Source: CAYXVU01 sp964468725
GTDB taxonomy: Bacteria; Acidobacteriota; Blastocatellia; UBA7656
Direction: 5' to 3'
Length of the DNA stretch: 19,312 nucleotides
Assembly: GCA_964468725.1 (NCBI GenBank)
Contig: CAYXVU010000109.1
Span: 1-19,312, forward strand
Numbering within the stretch: position 1 is the stretch's first letter; each line of letters opens with the position of its first letter. Under the pieces are notes generated by a model. It was given only the letters and a program-made list of their open reading frames with translations. It was not told where the DNA came from and did no database searches. Of this stretch, positions 1-9,595 are shown in pieces. Made by a program: the position numbers and the translations under genes.

Positions 1-45
1 GGAGCAAGAAGGGTGTACCCTGTCGGCAGCAAAATGGTCGCCGCT

Positions 46-172
46 CCGGGTCATATCCGGGTCATACCGTTATCTGCGGAATCAAGCTATGCGGAGAAAA
101 GCGGGCGACCGCACCGTAGCGATGAGACAGAGATGCTCGAATCGGCCTCGGTAACCCGTGACCCGTCCAACC
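46..172. repeat. Short-word repeats downstream of the S8 protease gene
   Basis: The first 237 bases hold no convincing gene. They contain an 11-base tandem duplication (CCGGGTCATAT at 46-56, then CCGGGTCATAC at 57-67). Further on is a short run of heptamer-like words, GGTAACC (150-156) and CGTGACC (157-163), followed by CGTCCAACC (164-172). The words resemble the NNNRACC heptamer arrays at 5747-5788 and 6826-6860. Function is unknown. A small AGCC-GAC-GGCT hairpin near 213-223 is too weak to call a terminator. Confidence 0.45.
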
Positions 173-237
173 CGCAGGCAGGTGCATTCAATTCTGATTG
201 CCAACAGAATATAAGCCGACGGCTCGTTCTTTTAAGA

Positions 238-1986
238 TTATCGCAAGGTCGTTGTGCGCTGGCTTTCGCCGCCATCGGGATTACGCAGATAGAGTTCAAC
301 AGGCGTGTCGGCGGGAATCGCGCCCTTCGGCAATTTGATCTGCAATCGAGAGAAGTCTGCGGCCAGCGGCGTGGCCGGATAGGCAACTTCATTGACGACC
401 AACACCACATCGCGCTGAATCTTTTGTCCGTCAATGATGACCTTCTTGCCATTCTTCTTGATCTTCAGATTCGTAATCACAGGCGGGGTGATGGGCAATT
501 CAATGGTGAGCGCGCCCAGAGCATTGAGCCGCCCGCCGGTGATGACAAAGACGGTGAGGGTATCGCGCAACTCAACGCTTTCAAGGATACGCCGCCGCAC
601 CACCGAATAATGGGCGTTCGGATACTGCGATTTCACAAGCGCCGCCACGCCGGTAACGAAGGCCGCAGAGGCTGACGTGCCATCAACCAACGCATACCAG
701 TCTTCGGGACTAAGCGAAGCGGAGCAGTCGGCACAATCGCCGCGCGCTGCCGTCGTGCGAACGAACACCCCCGGCGCAGTCAGATGAACCGAGTTTCTGC
801 CATAACCGGAGTTGACGAAAAACGGCTGCCCCCATAGAAAATCGTTGTAATCCGATGCCGCAACGACAATCTGATTCTCCAGTTGATAGGCTCCCGGATA
901 GATGCGCGTGAAATCGTTATTGAAGCCTTCGTTGCCAGCAATCGAAATCAGCAAAATGCCCGCGTCACGCGTCGCCGTTACGGCATCGCTCAAGGCTTGT
1001 GCTTCCGCTTCCGACCCGCCGCTATTGAGGAATACGCGCCAACTGGCGTTGATGATCTGCGCCCCGGCTGCTACTGCATAGACCAAGGCGCGCGCCGCAT
1101 CGGCCACCGTAGCCGTAACATCGGTTTGACCAGAGCCGGTGCGCTTGAAGAATTTCACCGGCAAAATTTTCGATTGCGATACGCCGCTGATGCCGATTTC
1201 ATTATTCGAGCGCGCGGCGATAATGCCCGACATCTGTGTGCCATGACCGGCGATGTCGCTGATGTCCGAGTTGCGCCCTGCAACGTTGTACCCGGTCACG
1301 TCATCCACATATCCATTGCCGTCATCATCAACATTATTGTTGGGAATCTCATTCGGGTTGACGTAGATATTCGGCGCGAGGTCAGGGTGATGAATGTCCA
1401 CTCCGGTGTCGGTAACGGCGACCAGCACATCCGGGCTGCCGGTGGTAATCGCCCACGCTTCGGTGGCCTTGATATCAGAGTCGCGGGTGGCGGGTTGGCC
1501 TTCGACGCCGACGCCGAGATTCATGAGCGCCCATTGGCGGCGAAATTCGGGGTCGTTGGGGATGACCGTGCCCGTAATCACGCGATAGTTTGGTTCCGCG
1601 TACTCGATGTTCGGGTCATCTTTCAGCGCCTGGACGACGCTCATCACATCGCCTTCGCTGAATTTGAGAACGAAGGTGCGGTCAAGCCCTCGCTCCTTGA
1701 TAATGCGGGCAAGACGGCTGGTACGCGGCTTCGGAGCCAACGCTTCAATGCCATAGTCGGCTGCTGGCGCGCGCCCTGTCAGGGTCGAGCGGGCGCGGGC
1801 TAAGAGTTGATCGGTCTGCTCCGTGTTGATTGCGTCGAAGGTATGAGCTTTGAATTTGACGATCACCTCACCCGGCGCGTAGTCCGACGAAGGGACGGCG
1901 GCGCGGCTGGTCGCCAACGGCGGCGGCGCGATCAGGGTCGCTAGCCAGACCGCGAGAATCACGATGAGGGTGTAGATTCGACGCAT
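238..1986 (-). CDS. Secreted S8 (subtilisin-family) serine protease
   Basis: A 582-residue exported endopeptidase. Residues 1-29 form a signal peptide (MRRIY, a hydrophobic stretch, then a Ala-rich cleavage region). Residues about 36-136 look like the fervidolysin/I9-type propeptide (APGEVIVKF start, DDPNIEYAEPNY end). The catalytic domain spans about 145-490, with Asp193 in VTDTGVD, His248 in GHGT, the probable oxyanion Asn313 in INASW and Ser438 in DGTSAS. The Ser motif is unusual: families normally read GTSxAxPHVxG, but here it is GTSASAAFVTG, lacking Pro and His. Residues about 501-582 form a small beta-rich tail resembling an IPT/TIG-like domain. The TAA stop is at 238-240. It lies on the same strand as the metallopeptidase-like gene upstream, 123 bases away, so co-transcription is possible. 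Family assignment is secure; substrate is unknown. Confidence 0.93.
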   Translation of the reverse strand: MRRIYTLIVILAVWLATLIAPPPLATSRAAVPSSDYAPGEVIVKFKAHTFDAINTEQTDQLLARARSTLTGRAPAADYGIEALAPKPRTSRLARIIKERGLDRTFVLKFSEGDVMSVVQALKDDPNIEYAEPNYRVITGTVIPNDPEFRRQWALMNLGVGVEGQPATRDSDIKATEAWAITTGSPDVLVAVTDTGVDIHHPDLAPNIYVNPNEIPNNNVDDDGNGYVDDVTGYNVAGRNSDISDIAGHGTQMSGIIAARSNNEIGISGVSQSKILPVKFFKRTGSGQTDVTATVADAARALVYAVAAGAQIINASWRVFLNSGGSEAEAQALSDAVTATRDAGILLISIAGNEGFNNDFTRIYPGAYQLENQIVVAASDYNDFLWGQPFFVNSGYGRNSVHLTAPGVFVRTTAARGDCADCSASLSPEDWYALVDGTSASAAFVTGVAALVKSQYPNAHYSVVRRRILESVELRDTLTVFVITGGRLNALGALTIELPITPPVITNLKIKKNGKKVIIDGQKIQRDVVLVVNEVAYPATPLAADFSRLQIKLPKGAIPADTPVELYLRNPDGGESQRTTTLR

Positions 1987-2109
1987 AGGGCTGAGTTCTC
2001 TATTCGATGATGACAGCTCTGCTTATACCCGAACGCTTCGGCTTTTTCAACACTATGCTTCGCCACACGGAGGGCTCGTCAGCGGGTTTACTTGACCCTG
2101 CTGCCCAGC

Positions 2110-3999
2110 TTACTTCTTGAATTCGACGGCAACCGCGTCGCCTGCGTATTGCGCGTTCGGGCGGGCAAAGGGTTTGTAATAGATGAGTGCCGGGAGGTTG
2201 ATTGCACCACAACCGATGTCGGCGCTAAAGCCCGGAACCTGGCTGAAGAATTTCAAATTCACAGGATCGCTCACCAAAAAGCGTATGACCTTGTCGCCAA
2301 CTTTGAGCACCAACACCAGCTTCCCATTACCGATACACTCCATCGCGGCCAGTACGCCGCTCATCGTTTCGGTGTCCGGCAAACGCACGGCAGGTTGTGA
2401 GCTATCAGGTTGCGAGGCGCGCGCACCATCGTTGTTCTGCAATCGGGGCGGAGGCGGTGCAGTAGTGGCGTTTGCTGTGCGCTCATCGGTTGAGGGAGCG
2501 GGGCGCGTGTAGGATTCAATCAACTGCTGCATGGATTCGGCAGCTCTTTTCAAGCCCGGCTCCGTCTCATCCGTCAGCAATGGCGCGAGCGTCTTTTTCG
2601 CCTCTTCGAAAGCGTTCAGTTGCGTCTGTGCCTGCGCCAGCAGCAGTCGGAGGGACTTGTTTTGCGGGGTCAGACGAATCGCCGTTTTCAAGGCGCTGGC
2701 GGCTTCGGCCATCTTATCGCCACTAGCAAAATACAGATGCCCGAGCAAAGAGTAAGGGGGCGCAAAGTTCGGCTTCAGAGCGGTCGTCGCGGTCAATTCG
2801 GCAATGATCTTTGCCGTGACCTCCGAGGGCATCTCGTTGCGCAGGCCACGAGTCGCGTTTTGATAAAGCGCCATCGCGTAGTAATAGTGCGCCAGATAAT
2901 TTTTCGAATCGCGCGCGGTCGCTTGCTCCAAATGCCGAATCGCCTCGTCGTATTTCTGACGCCGGATGGCCGTAAAACCAAGCCCTTCATACGGGCGGGT
3001 CAGGGTTTGATCGAGCGCGATGGCTTGCTGGAAATAGGGTTCCGCTTCATCCAACCGATTCGTTCGCATCAGCAAGTTGCCAAGATAGGCCTGCGCTTCG
3101 GCTTCCGATAGCGGGCGCAAGTCTATCTGTTTATCGCCTTCCGTACTGTCCAACATGTAGATGTTAACGTTGTAACGGTCATTGCCGACATAGCGCTGCA
3201 AATCTTTTTCCATGGTAGCGAAGTCGGTTTGAAAGGCTTGCGGAAAGGCTTTGTCAACGCTCATGCCGGATTCCAGCAGTTTAACAAACTGACCCAGTTG
3301 TTTTTGTCGCGCGCTACGCTCGCTCATCATTAGGTAGTGAATCAACGCCCATGATTCGGCGTAGAAGATTCCCTGTTTTTCGCGTTCATTATAGACCGGC
3401 GAGTTGTGGTCAACGCTAAAGAGGGTTGGCAAGGGGATGAGCTTGTTTTCGCGCAGCCGAAAGACATGACTGTCAATCGGTGCGCCAATCGTGACTTTGT
3501 TCTTGTTCACATCAAAGCTCGAATAAAATTCGGCAATGCCTTCCGTCAACCAGACAGGCCAGCGGGTCGGCGTGTAGCTGGTCAGCAGGTGCGTGTATTC
3601 ATGAAAGATCGTGTCGAAGGGGCGCTGCTGATTGGCGCTGATATTCAGCGTGATGACGTTTTCGTCTTCGCCGCGCTGAAAGTATCCAGCGACATTAGCG
3701 GGCTTGCCGTTATAGAGCGGTTTGAAGGGCTTGAATGAGCCATCGCTTTTGAACACCATCACCGTAACCGGCACATCGGCAACACTCCGCAGGTTGAAAA
3801 TCTGCGAAAAGACGTACACGAACTGTTCCAGTTTGAGCGCAACCTCTTTGGTATCGCCCTCATCGGCATTGCTGACGACGTTGAAATTTTTGGTGCGAAT
3901 GTTGATCCACTTATCTTTCGCCGTTGCCTCTGCAACGACCGTTAAAGTGAATAAGCAAGCGAACAGGAAAGCCAATCTGACGCGAACCATTTTCATCAT
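2110..3999 (-). CDS. Secreted peptidase MA-like metallopeptidase with TPR repeats
   Basis: A 629-residue protein with an N-terminal signal peptide (about 1-27). Residues about 30-285 look like a peptidase-MA/DUF1570-type gluzincin domain: His133-Glu-Tyr-Thr-His137 is an HExxH zinc site, and Glu153 in WLTEGIAEF is the likely third ligand. Residues about 300-495 hold TPR-type helical repeats (for example TNRLDEAEPYFQQAIALD and QKYDEAIRHLEQA). A low-complexity Pro/Ser/Asp linker (about 498-540) leads to a compact C-terminal domain (about 541-629) with two cysteines, Cys555 and Cys597, which I do not recognise. Two adjacent ATGs follow a GGAG site; spacing is 4 bases to the first (3999) and 7 to the second (3996), so the start may be 3996. 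Proteolytic activity is inferred from motifs only. It precedes the S8 protease on the same strand. Confidence 0.85.
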   Translation of the reverse strand: MMKMVRVRLAFLFACLFTLTVVAEATAKDKWINIRTKNFNVVSNADEGDTKEVALKLEQFVYVFSQIFNLRSVADVPVTVMVFKSDGSFKPFKPLYNGKPANVAGYFQRGEDENVITLNISANQQRPFDTIFHEYTHLLTSYTPTRWPVWLTEGIAEFYSSFDVNKNKVTIGAPIDSHVFRLRENKLIPLPTLFSVDHNSPVYNEREKQGIFYAESWALIHYLMMSERSARQKQLGQFVKLLESGMSVDKAFPQAFQTDFATMEKDLQRYVGNDRYNVNIYMLDSTEGDKQIDLRPLSEAEAQAYLGNLLMRTNRLDEAEPYFQQAIALDQTLTRPYEGLGFTAIRRQKYDEAIRHLEQATARDSKNYLAHYYYAMALYQNATRGLRNEMPSEVTAKIIAELTATTALKPNFAPPYSLLGHLYFASGDKMAEAASALKTAIRLTPQNKSLRLLLAQAQTQLNAFEEAKKTLAPLLTDETEPGLKRAAESMQQLIESYTRPAPSTDERTANATTAPPPPRLQNNDGARASQPDSSQPAVRLPDTETMSGVLAAMECIGNGKLVLVLKVGDKVIRFLVSDPVNLKFFSQVPGFSADIGCGAINLPALIYYKPFARPNAQYAGDAVAVEFKK

Positions 4000-4134
4000 G
4001 CTTCTCCAAATACTCCGGAAGGATTAAGCGCGGCTTGCTGGTTACGAAAAGCCTGCGAATCGAGATTCTGATTGACTGCCCGCTGCGGCGTCAAGATAAC
4101 TTTCAGAGCATCGCCTTTTCTGAACCCGCAGAGG

Positions 4135-4161
4135 TGTAACCTTTCGCAGTCATCAAACGTG
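4135..4161 (+). promoter_or_regulatory. Candidate ECF41-type promoter
   Basis: TGTAACC (4135-4141), exactly 16 bases, then CGTG (4158-4161), 34 bases before the oxidoreductase start. From memory, promoters described for ECF41 sigma factors resemble TGTCACA-N16-CGTC, so this is a close but imperfect match with the right spacing. An ECF41-type sigma gene lies directly downstream of the oxidoreductase. The TGTAACC word also occurs in the heptamer array before purD, without a matching CGT box, so chance cannot be excluded. Confidence 0.5.
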
Positions 4162-4195
4162 ATAGAGGTAGTGACGGTGATTCAGAAGGGGGATT

Positions 4196-5536
4196 GTGAG
4201 TATGCCAACGACAGAAAATCCATTTGATGCCATCATCATCGGCGGCGGTTTTGCCGGTTTGACGACCGCGATTTTGTTAGCCCGACAGGGCAAGCGCGTC
4301 GGCCTGTTCGAACAGGCGCAGGCGCTCGGCGGGCGGGCGCGCACCAAAGAGCAAAACGGATTCTATTTCAATCTCGGCCCGCACGCGCTCTATCGCGGCG
4401 GCGCAGGTTTCGCCGTACTCGGCGAACTGGGCATCACGCCGCGCGGCAAAACGCCAGCCACCGCTGGAGCCTATGCCATCAAAGACGGCGTGAAACACAC
4501 CTTTCCCTCCGGCCCGACATCGCTGTTGACGACCAGCCTGCTGAGTTTGTCCGGCAAACTCGAAGCCGCCAAAGTTCTGGCGACGCTCGGTAAAGTTGAC
4601 GCCAATCAATTTCTTGATGTGAGCGTTCAGCAATGGATTGATACGAATTATTCCCATCCGACTGTAAAGGAACTGCTGCTGGCGTTGAATCGGGTGACCA
4701 CCTATGCAAATGCGCCGGAACGAATGAGCGCGGGCGCAGCCATTCGGCAATTACAATACGCGCTCACTTCCAACGTTTTGTATCTCGATGGCGGCTGGCA
4801 AGTGTTGGTTGATGAGTTGGAACAGTTGGCCATACAGATCGGAGTAACGATTGAAACCGGCGCAAAAGCTGTGCGAGTCAGCCGCAACGCGCAAGGCGGG
4901 GCACGCGCCGTCCAACTCGCAGATGGTCGCCTGCTTGAGGCCCCCATCATCGTGATTGCGGCCAGTCCGGGGCTTGCCCTCAAGATGGTAGAGAATGGGG
5001 AGACGACTTCGCTGGCAAAATGGGCAGAGCAAGCCGTGCCCATACGCGCAGCCTGTTTAGACATTGCGCTCAAGTTTCTACCGCACCCGAAAGCGACTTT
5101 CGCACTGAGTTTGTCGCAACCGCTCTATCTCTCCGTGCATTCGGCGGCAGCGCAACTTGCGCCCGCAGGCGGCGCCTTGATTCATGTGGCGAAGTACTTA
5201 CCCACCGCTCATACTACGACCGCGCAAGAGGACGAGCAAGAATTGGAAGCCCTGTTAGACCTCGTGCAACCGGGTTGGCGCGCGGCGCTTGTTGAGCGTC
5301 GCTTCTTACCGGAGTTGATCGTCGCGCATGCCATTCCGTTGACCGAGTGGCGCGGCACGATGGAACGCCCCGGCCCCGACGTTCCCGAAGTTGCCGGTCT
5401 CTACGTCGTTGGTGATTGGGTCGGCAACGAAGGGCAACTTGCCGACGCAAGCTTTGCCAGCGCCAAACAGGCCGCCGAGTTGATTGCTTGCTTACAGCAG
5501 CCAACCGCCAGCGGCCAATGGTCGGTCGCCTGCTAA
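4196..5536 (+). CDS. FAD-dependent oxidoreductase (phytoene desaturase/amine oxidase-like)
   Basis: A 446-residue soluble flavoprotein. The N-terminus carries the dinucleotide-binding motif DAIIIGGGFAGLTTAILLAR followed by a Glu ending the second strand (LFEQA) and GGRART, typical of the phytoene desaturase/amine oxidase superfamily. The C-terminus has the matching FAD-contact segment GLYVVGDWVGNEGQLADASF. The substrate cannot be read from the sequence. The start could be GTG at 4196 (4 bases after AGAAGGGGG) or ATG at 4202 (about 9-10 bases after it). An ECF41-like sigma factor gene follows on the same strand after 286 bases, and ECF41 factors are known to sit beside oxidoreductase, epimerase or carboxymuconolactone decarboxylase genes. 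With the promoter-like site upstream, this makes it the probable target gene of that sigma factor. Confidence 0.88.
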   Translation: MSMPTTENPFDAIIIGGGFAGLTTAILLARQGKRVGLFEQAQALGGRARTKEQNGFYFNLGPHALYRGGAGFAVLGELGITPRGKTPATAGAYAIKDGVKHTFPSGPTSLLTTSLLSLSGKLEAAKVLATLGKVDANQFLDVSVQQWIDTNYSHPTVKELLLALNRVTTYANAPERMSAGAAIRQLQYALTSNVLYLDGGWQVLVDELEQLAIQIGVTIETGAKAVRVSRNAQGGARAVQLADGRLLEAPIIVIAASPGLALKMVENGETTSLAKWAEQAVPIRAACLDIALKFLPHPKATFALSLSQPLYLSVHSAAAQLAPAGGALIHVAKYLPTAHTTTAQEDEQELEALLDLVQPGWRAALVERRFLPELIVAHAIPLTEWRGTMERPGPDVPEVAGLYVVGDWVGNEGQLADASFASAKQAAELIACLQQPTASGQWSVAC

Positions 5537-5552
5537 AAGAGAAGGGGGGAAT

Positions 5553-5672
5553 GAATTCAGAGAATTCAGGGAATTCGAGGAATTCAGAATGAACAGGGAA
5601 GCGGCGCGAGGCGGACTCGCCGAGTCGCATCCTTTCCCTTTCTGAATTCTTGAATGCTGAATTCTTGAATTC
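5553..5672. repeat. GAATTC-rich long inverted repeat in intergenic spacer
   Basis: Seven GAATTC words lie in 120 bases. Four are spaced exactly 9 bases apart (5553, 5562, 5571, 5580) and three are in a second cluster (5644, 5659, 5667). The second cluster, reverse-complemented, resembles the first, so the segment can fold into one long imperfect hairpin. The stem continues inward with GGGAA near 5596 against TTCCC near 5635, and a GGCG-gact-CGCC mini-stem sits near the tip. No coding potential is seen. It could be a palindromic repeat family or MITE-like element. Confidence 0.6.
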
Positions 5673-5684
5673 CTCCGCTGAACA

Positions 5685-5708
5685 GGTGAAAGGGTGAAGA
5701 GGTGAAGG
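5685..5708 (+). repeat. Octamer tandem repeat GGTGAANN
   Basis: Three direct 8-base units, GGTGAAAG, GGTGAAGA and GGTGAAGG, beginning at 5685, 5693 and 5701. They lie between the GAATTC inverted repeat and the heptamer array. No function is evident. Confidence 0.55.
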
Positions 5709-5746
5709 GATAACGAAAAGCGATGGCTTACAGCAATCTTATCATT

Positions 5747-5788
5747 CGTAACTTTCAACCTTCGACTTTTGACCTTTGACCTTTGACC
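5747..5788 (+). repeat. Heptamer array, TTYRACY units
   Basis: Six consecutive 7-base units: CGTAACT, TTCAACC, TTCGACT and then TTTGACC three times. They end 34 bases before the sigma factor start codon. The strict 7-base phase and shared RAC core match the array before purD. The repeat looks degenerate rather than a recent perfect slippage product. Confidence 0.6.
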
Positions 5789-5822
5789 GGCACTTAGAGA
5801 CCGGCAGGTAGCAACCGATTTT

Positions 5823-6782
5823 ATGAGTATTTCGGCTGACATTTTTGAAGCGGACAAGAAGCTGCTTTGGGGATTGTGCTATCGAATGACGGGCAATGCA
5901 GCGGATGCGGACGATCTGGTGCAAGAGACCTTCGTCCGCGCCCTGCAACATCCGCCCGCGCGCACCGATGCGCCATGGCGACCGTGGTTGGTGCGCGTGG
6001 CCATGAATCTGAGCCGCGATCTGTTGCGCTCTCGCAAGCGGAGGCATTATGTCGGCGAGTGGTTGCCATCGCCCGTACCGACCGAAGACGCAGAGAGTCC
6101 GGCCTCTTACGAGCCGATTGCGCCGCCGGGTGATTCGCCCTCTGCGCGTTACGACTTGCGTGAAAGCCTGTCGTTCGCTTTCTTGCTCGCCCTCGAAGCC
6201 CTCACCCCTTATCAACGCGCCGTGCTGCTGCTGCGCGATGTGTTCGATTACTCGACGAGTGAAACCGCCGAAGCGCTCGGCATCAGCGAAGCGAACGCGA
6301 AAGTGCATCTGCATCGCGCGCGCCACCGCTTGCGCGAATATGACCGCCAACGCCTCGCCTTCGACGAAGAACGCAGCGCCGCCACCAAACGCGCATTGGA
6401 GAACTTCTTGCAATGTTTGAGCACAGGGGATGTTGCGGAATTAGAGAAGTTGCTCGCCGAAGACGCAGTGAGCTTGTCGGACGGCGGCGGCCAATTCTAT
6501 GCGGCGCTCAATCCCATTCGCGGTCGCCACAAGGTCGCGCGCCTCATTAGCGGTCTGCAACAAAAGATACGCGCGCCCTTACACTTCTCTTTTCACACCT
6601 TCAATGGCTTGCCATCTTTGGTGATCGAAATTCCCAATGCCCCGGCGGGATTCGCTCGCCGCATGGTCTTCCAACTCGAAACCGATGCCAACGGGCGCAT
6701 CCACAGAATGTATAACGTGCTGGCGGCGCGCAAACTCTCAGCCCTAGGCGCAAGCGAAGTCTATCAATCAAGCTTTGGCTAA
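5823..6782 (+). CDS. ECF41-type RNA polymerase sigma factor with fused SnoaL-like domain
   Basis: A 319-residue sigma-70 family protein that redirects RNA polymerase to a small regulon. Region 2 is at about 5-75 (ADADDLVQETFVRALQ) and region 4 at about 124-176 (LTPYQRAVLLLRDVFDYSTSETAEALGISEANAKVHLHRARHRL). Between them is YVGEWLPSP (residues 76-84), matching the WLPEP-type linker motif of the ECF41 group. Residues about 185-319 form the SnoaL-like extension, with DGGGQ (220-224) and NPI (230-232) resembling the ECF41 DGGGK and NPxxx motifs. In known members this extension replaces a separate anti-sigma factor. No anti-sigma gene is nearby, which fits. The ATG at 5823 has only a weak, distant GGCAGG as ribosome site. 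The neighbouring upstream oxidoreductase is the likely target. Confidence 0.92.
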   Translation: MSISADIFEADKKLLWGLCYRMTGNAADADDLVQETFVRALQHPPARTDAPWRPWLVRVAMNLSRDLLRSRKRRHYVGEWLPSPVPTEDAESPASYEPIAPPGDSPSARYDLRESLSFAFLLALEALTPYQRAVLLLRDVFDYSTSETAEALGISEANAKVHLHRARHRLREYDRQRLAFDEERSAATKRALENFLQCLSTGDVAELEKLLAEDAVSLSDGGGQFYAALNPIRGRHKVARLISGLQQKIRAPLHFSFHTFNGLPSLVIEIPNAPAGFARRMVFQLETDANGRIHRMYNVLAARKLSALGASEVYQSSFG

Positions 6783-6825
6783 GCGGTTACCGTTTCAGGG
6801 TTCGATTCGGCTAGGGGCGCAACCT

Positions 6826-6860
6826 TGTAACCGGCAACCGGTAACCTGTAACCTGTGACC
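6826..6860 (+). repeat. Heptamer array abutting the purD start codon
   Basis: Five in-phase 7-base units: TGTAACC, GGCAACC, GGTAACC, TGTAACC and TGTGACC. The purD ATG begins one base after the last unit. No Shine-Dalgarno sequence is visible in this stretch, so the array occupies the position where one is expected. Confidence 0.6.
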
Positions 6861-6861
6861 T

Positions 6862-8136
6862 ATGAAAATTCTGGTCATCGGTTCCGGCGGACGCGAACAC
6901 GCTTTGTGTTGGGCGCTCGGCATCAGTCCGCAAACGACTGCGCTCTTCTGCGCGCCCGGCAATGCGGGCATCGCGCGCATCGCCACCTGTTTCCCGGCTG
7001 ATGTCAGCGACCCGAAGATGCTGGCCGACCTCGCACAATCTGTGGAAGCCGATTTGACCGTCATCGGCCCCGAAGCGCCGCTGGTTGCCGGTGTAGCCGA
7101 TGCCTTTGCCGCGCGCGGCTTGCGCTTGCTCGGCGCATCGGCGGCGGCGGCGCGACTGGAAGGCAGCAAAATTTTTGCCAAAGAGTTTATGGCTCGCCAC
7201 TACATCCCGACGGCGCGTTTCTGCGTGTGTGATTCACCACAAGCCGCCCGCCAACAGTTTGCCGCCGAATTTCAATTCCCCGTCGTCGTCAAAGCCGACG
7301 GACTCGCGGCTGGCAAAGGGGTGCTGATTCCGCAGGACGAAATCAGTTTCGACGCAACCCTCAACGCCATGATGGTAGACCGTCTCTTTGGCGAAGCGGG
7401 CGCGCGCATTTTGCTCGAAGAATGCTTAGTCGGGCGCGAAGCCTCGCTGATGTTGTTCACCGACGGGCGCGATTACAAACTCATCGCTCCGGCGCAAGAT
7501 TACAAACGCGTCAATGACAACGATCAAGGCTTCAATACCGGCGGCATGGGCGCATTTTCGACTCCCGGCTTATTGGATGAAGCGACGCTGGCGCGCGTCC
7601 GGCGCGAGATCATCGAGCCGACGCTCGATGGCATGGCGAAAGAAGGCTCTCCGTTTCGCGGCGTGTTATATGTCGGGTTGATGCTGACCGATGACGGGCC
7701 AAAGGTTTTAGAGTACAACGTGCGTATGGGCGACCCGGAGACGCAGCCCATACTGGTCAGGCTCGATAGCGATTTCGTCGAGATTTGCAATGCCGTAGTT
7801 GATGGCCGCATCGCATCAACCGATGTGAACTGGAGTGACGATTCTTCAGTATGCGTGGTCGCAGCGTCGGGCGGCTACCCCGGCGAATTTGAGCGAGGCA
7901 AGATCATCACAGGGATTGATGCAGCGAATGACCTCGAAGGCGTGATCGTCTTTCACGCGGGCACGATGCGCGACGAGCAAGGCAGCTATCTGACCGCCGG
8001 TGGCCGCGTCTTAGGAGTGACGGCACGCGCCGCGACGTTGGCCGACGCCCGTGCGCTGGCGTACGAAGCGATAGGGCGAATCCATTTCGAGCGCATGCAC
8101 TACCGGACAGACATCGCCGTCAGCCGATCAAGATAA
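6862..8136 (+). CDS. purD: Phosphoribosylamine-glycine ligase (GAR synthetase)
   Basis: A 424-residue cytosolic enzyme of de novo purine synthesis that joins 5-phosphoribosylamine and glycine, using ATP, to give glycinamide ribonucleotide. The N-terminus MKILVIGSGGREHALCW is diagnostic. The ATP-grasp core shows GSKIFAKEFM (101-110), PVVVKADGLAAGKGV (140-154), NTGGMGAFSTP (225-235) and the signature NVRMGDPETQP (286-296), in which the usual Phe/Leu before GDPE is Met. Length is normal for the family. The ATG at 6862 is favoured because homologues start at this motif, although no ribosome binding site precedes it. It is convergent with the fumarase gene (40-base gap) and no other purine gene is adjacent. 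Confidence 0.97.
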   Translation: MKILVIGSGGREHALCWALGISPQTTALFCAPGNAGIARIATCFPADVSDPKMLADLAQSVEADLTVIGPEAPLVAGVADAFAARGLRLLGASAAAARLEGSKIFAKEFMARHYIPTARFCVCDSPQAARQQFAAEFQFPVVVKADGLAAGKGVLIPQDEISFDATLNAMMVDRLFGEAGARILLEECLVGREASLMLFTDGRDYKLIAPAQDYKRVNDNDQGFNTGGMGAFSTPGLLDEATLARVRREIIEPTLDGMAKEGSPFRGVLYVGLMLTDDGPKVLEYNVRMGDPETQPILVRLDSDFVEICNAVVDGRIASTDVNWSDDSSVCVVAASGGYPGEFERGKIITGIDAANDLEGVIVFHAGTMRDEQGSYLTAGGRVLGVTARAATLADARALAYEAIGRIHFERMHYRTDIAVSRSR

Positions 8137-8176
8137 GAGGGTTCGATAGAGCCTGCTCAACGCTTCGGCTCCTGGT

Positions 8177-9586
<1,410 letters not shown>

Positions 9587-9595
9587 CATAACTCC

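Noticed and set aside
13..675. Plus-strand open frame of 220 codons
   Set aside because: It lies opposite the well-supported S8 protease, has low-complexity Arg/Gly-rich content and no recognisable motif; a shadow of the real gene.
883..1803. Plus-strand open frame of 306 codons opposite the protease
   Set aside because: Antisense shadow: the minus strand encodes the Asp/His catalytic motifs there, and this frame shows no domain.
5553..5788. CRISPR array
   Set aside because: The units are 7-9 bases, without 25-40 base repeats, regular spacers or cas genes.
5742..6413. Minus-strand open frame of 223 codons
   Set aside because: Opposite the ECF41 sigma factor; no family features and it extends into the heptamer array.
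6826..6853. TGTAACC words before purD as ECF41 promoters
   Set aside because: No CGT box lies 16 bases downstream of either copy; they are units of the heptamer array.
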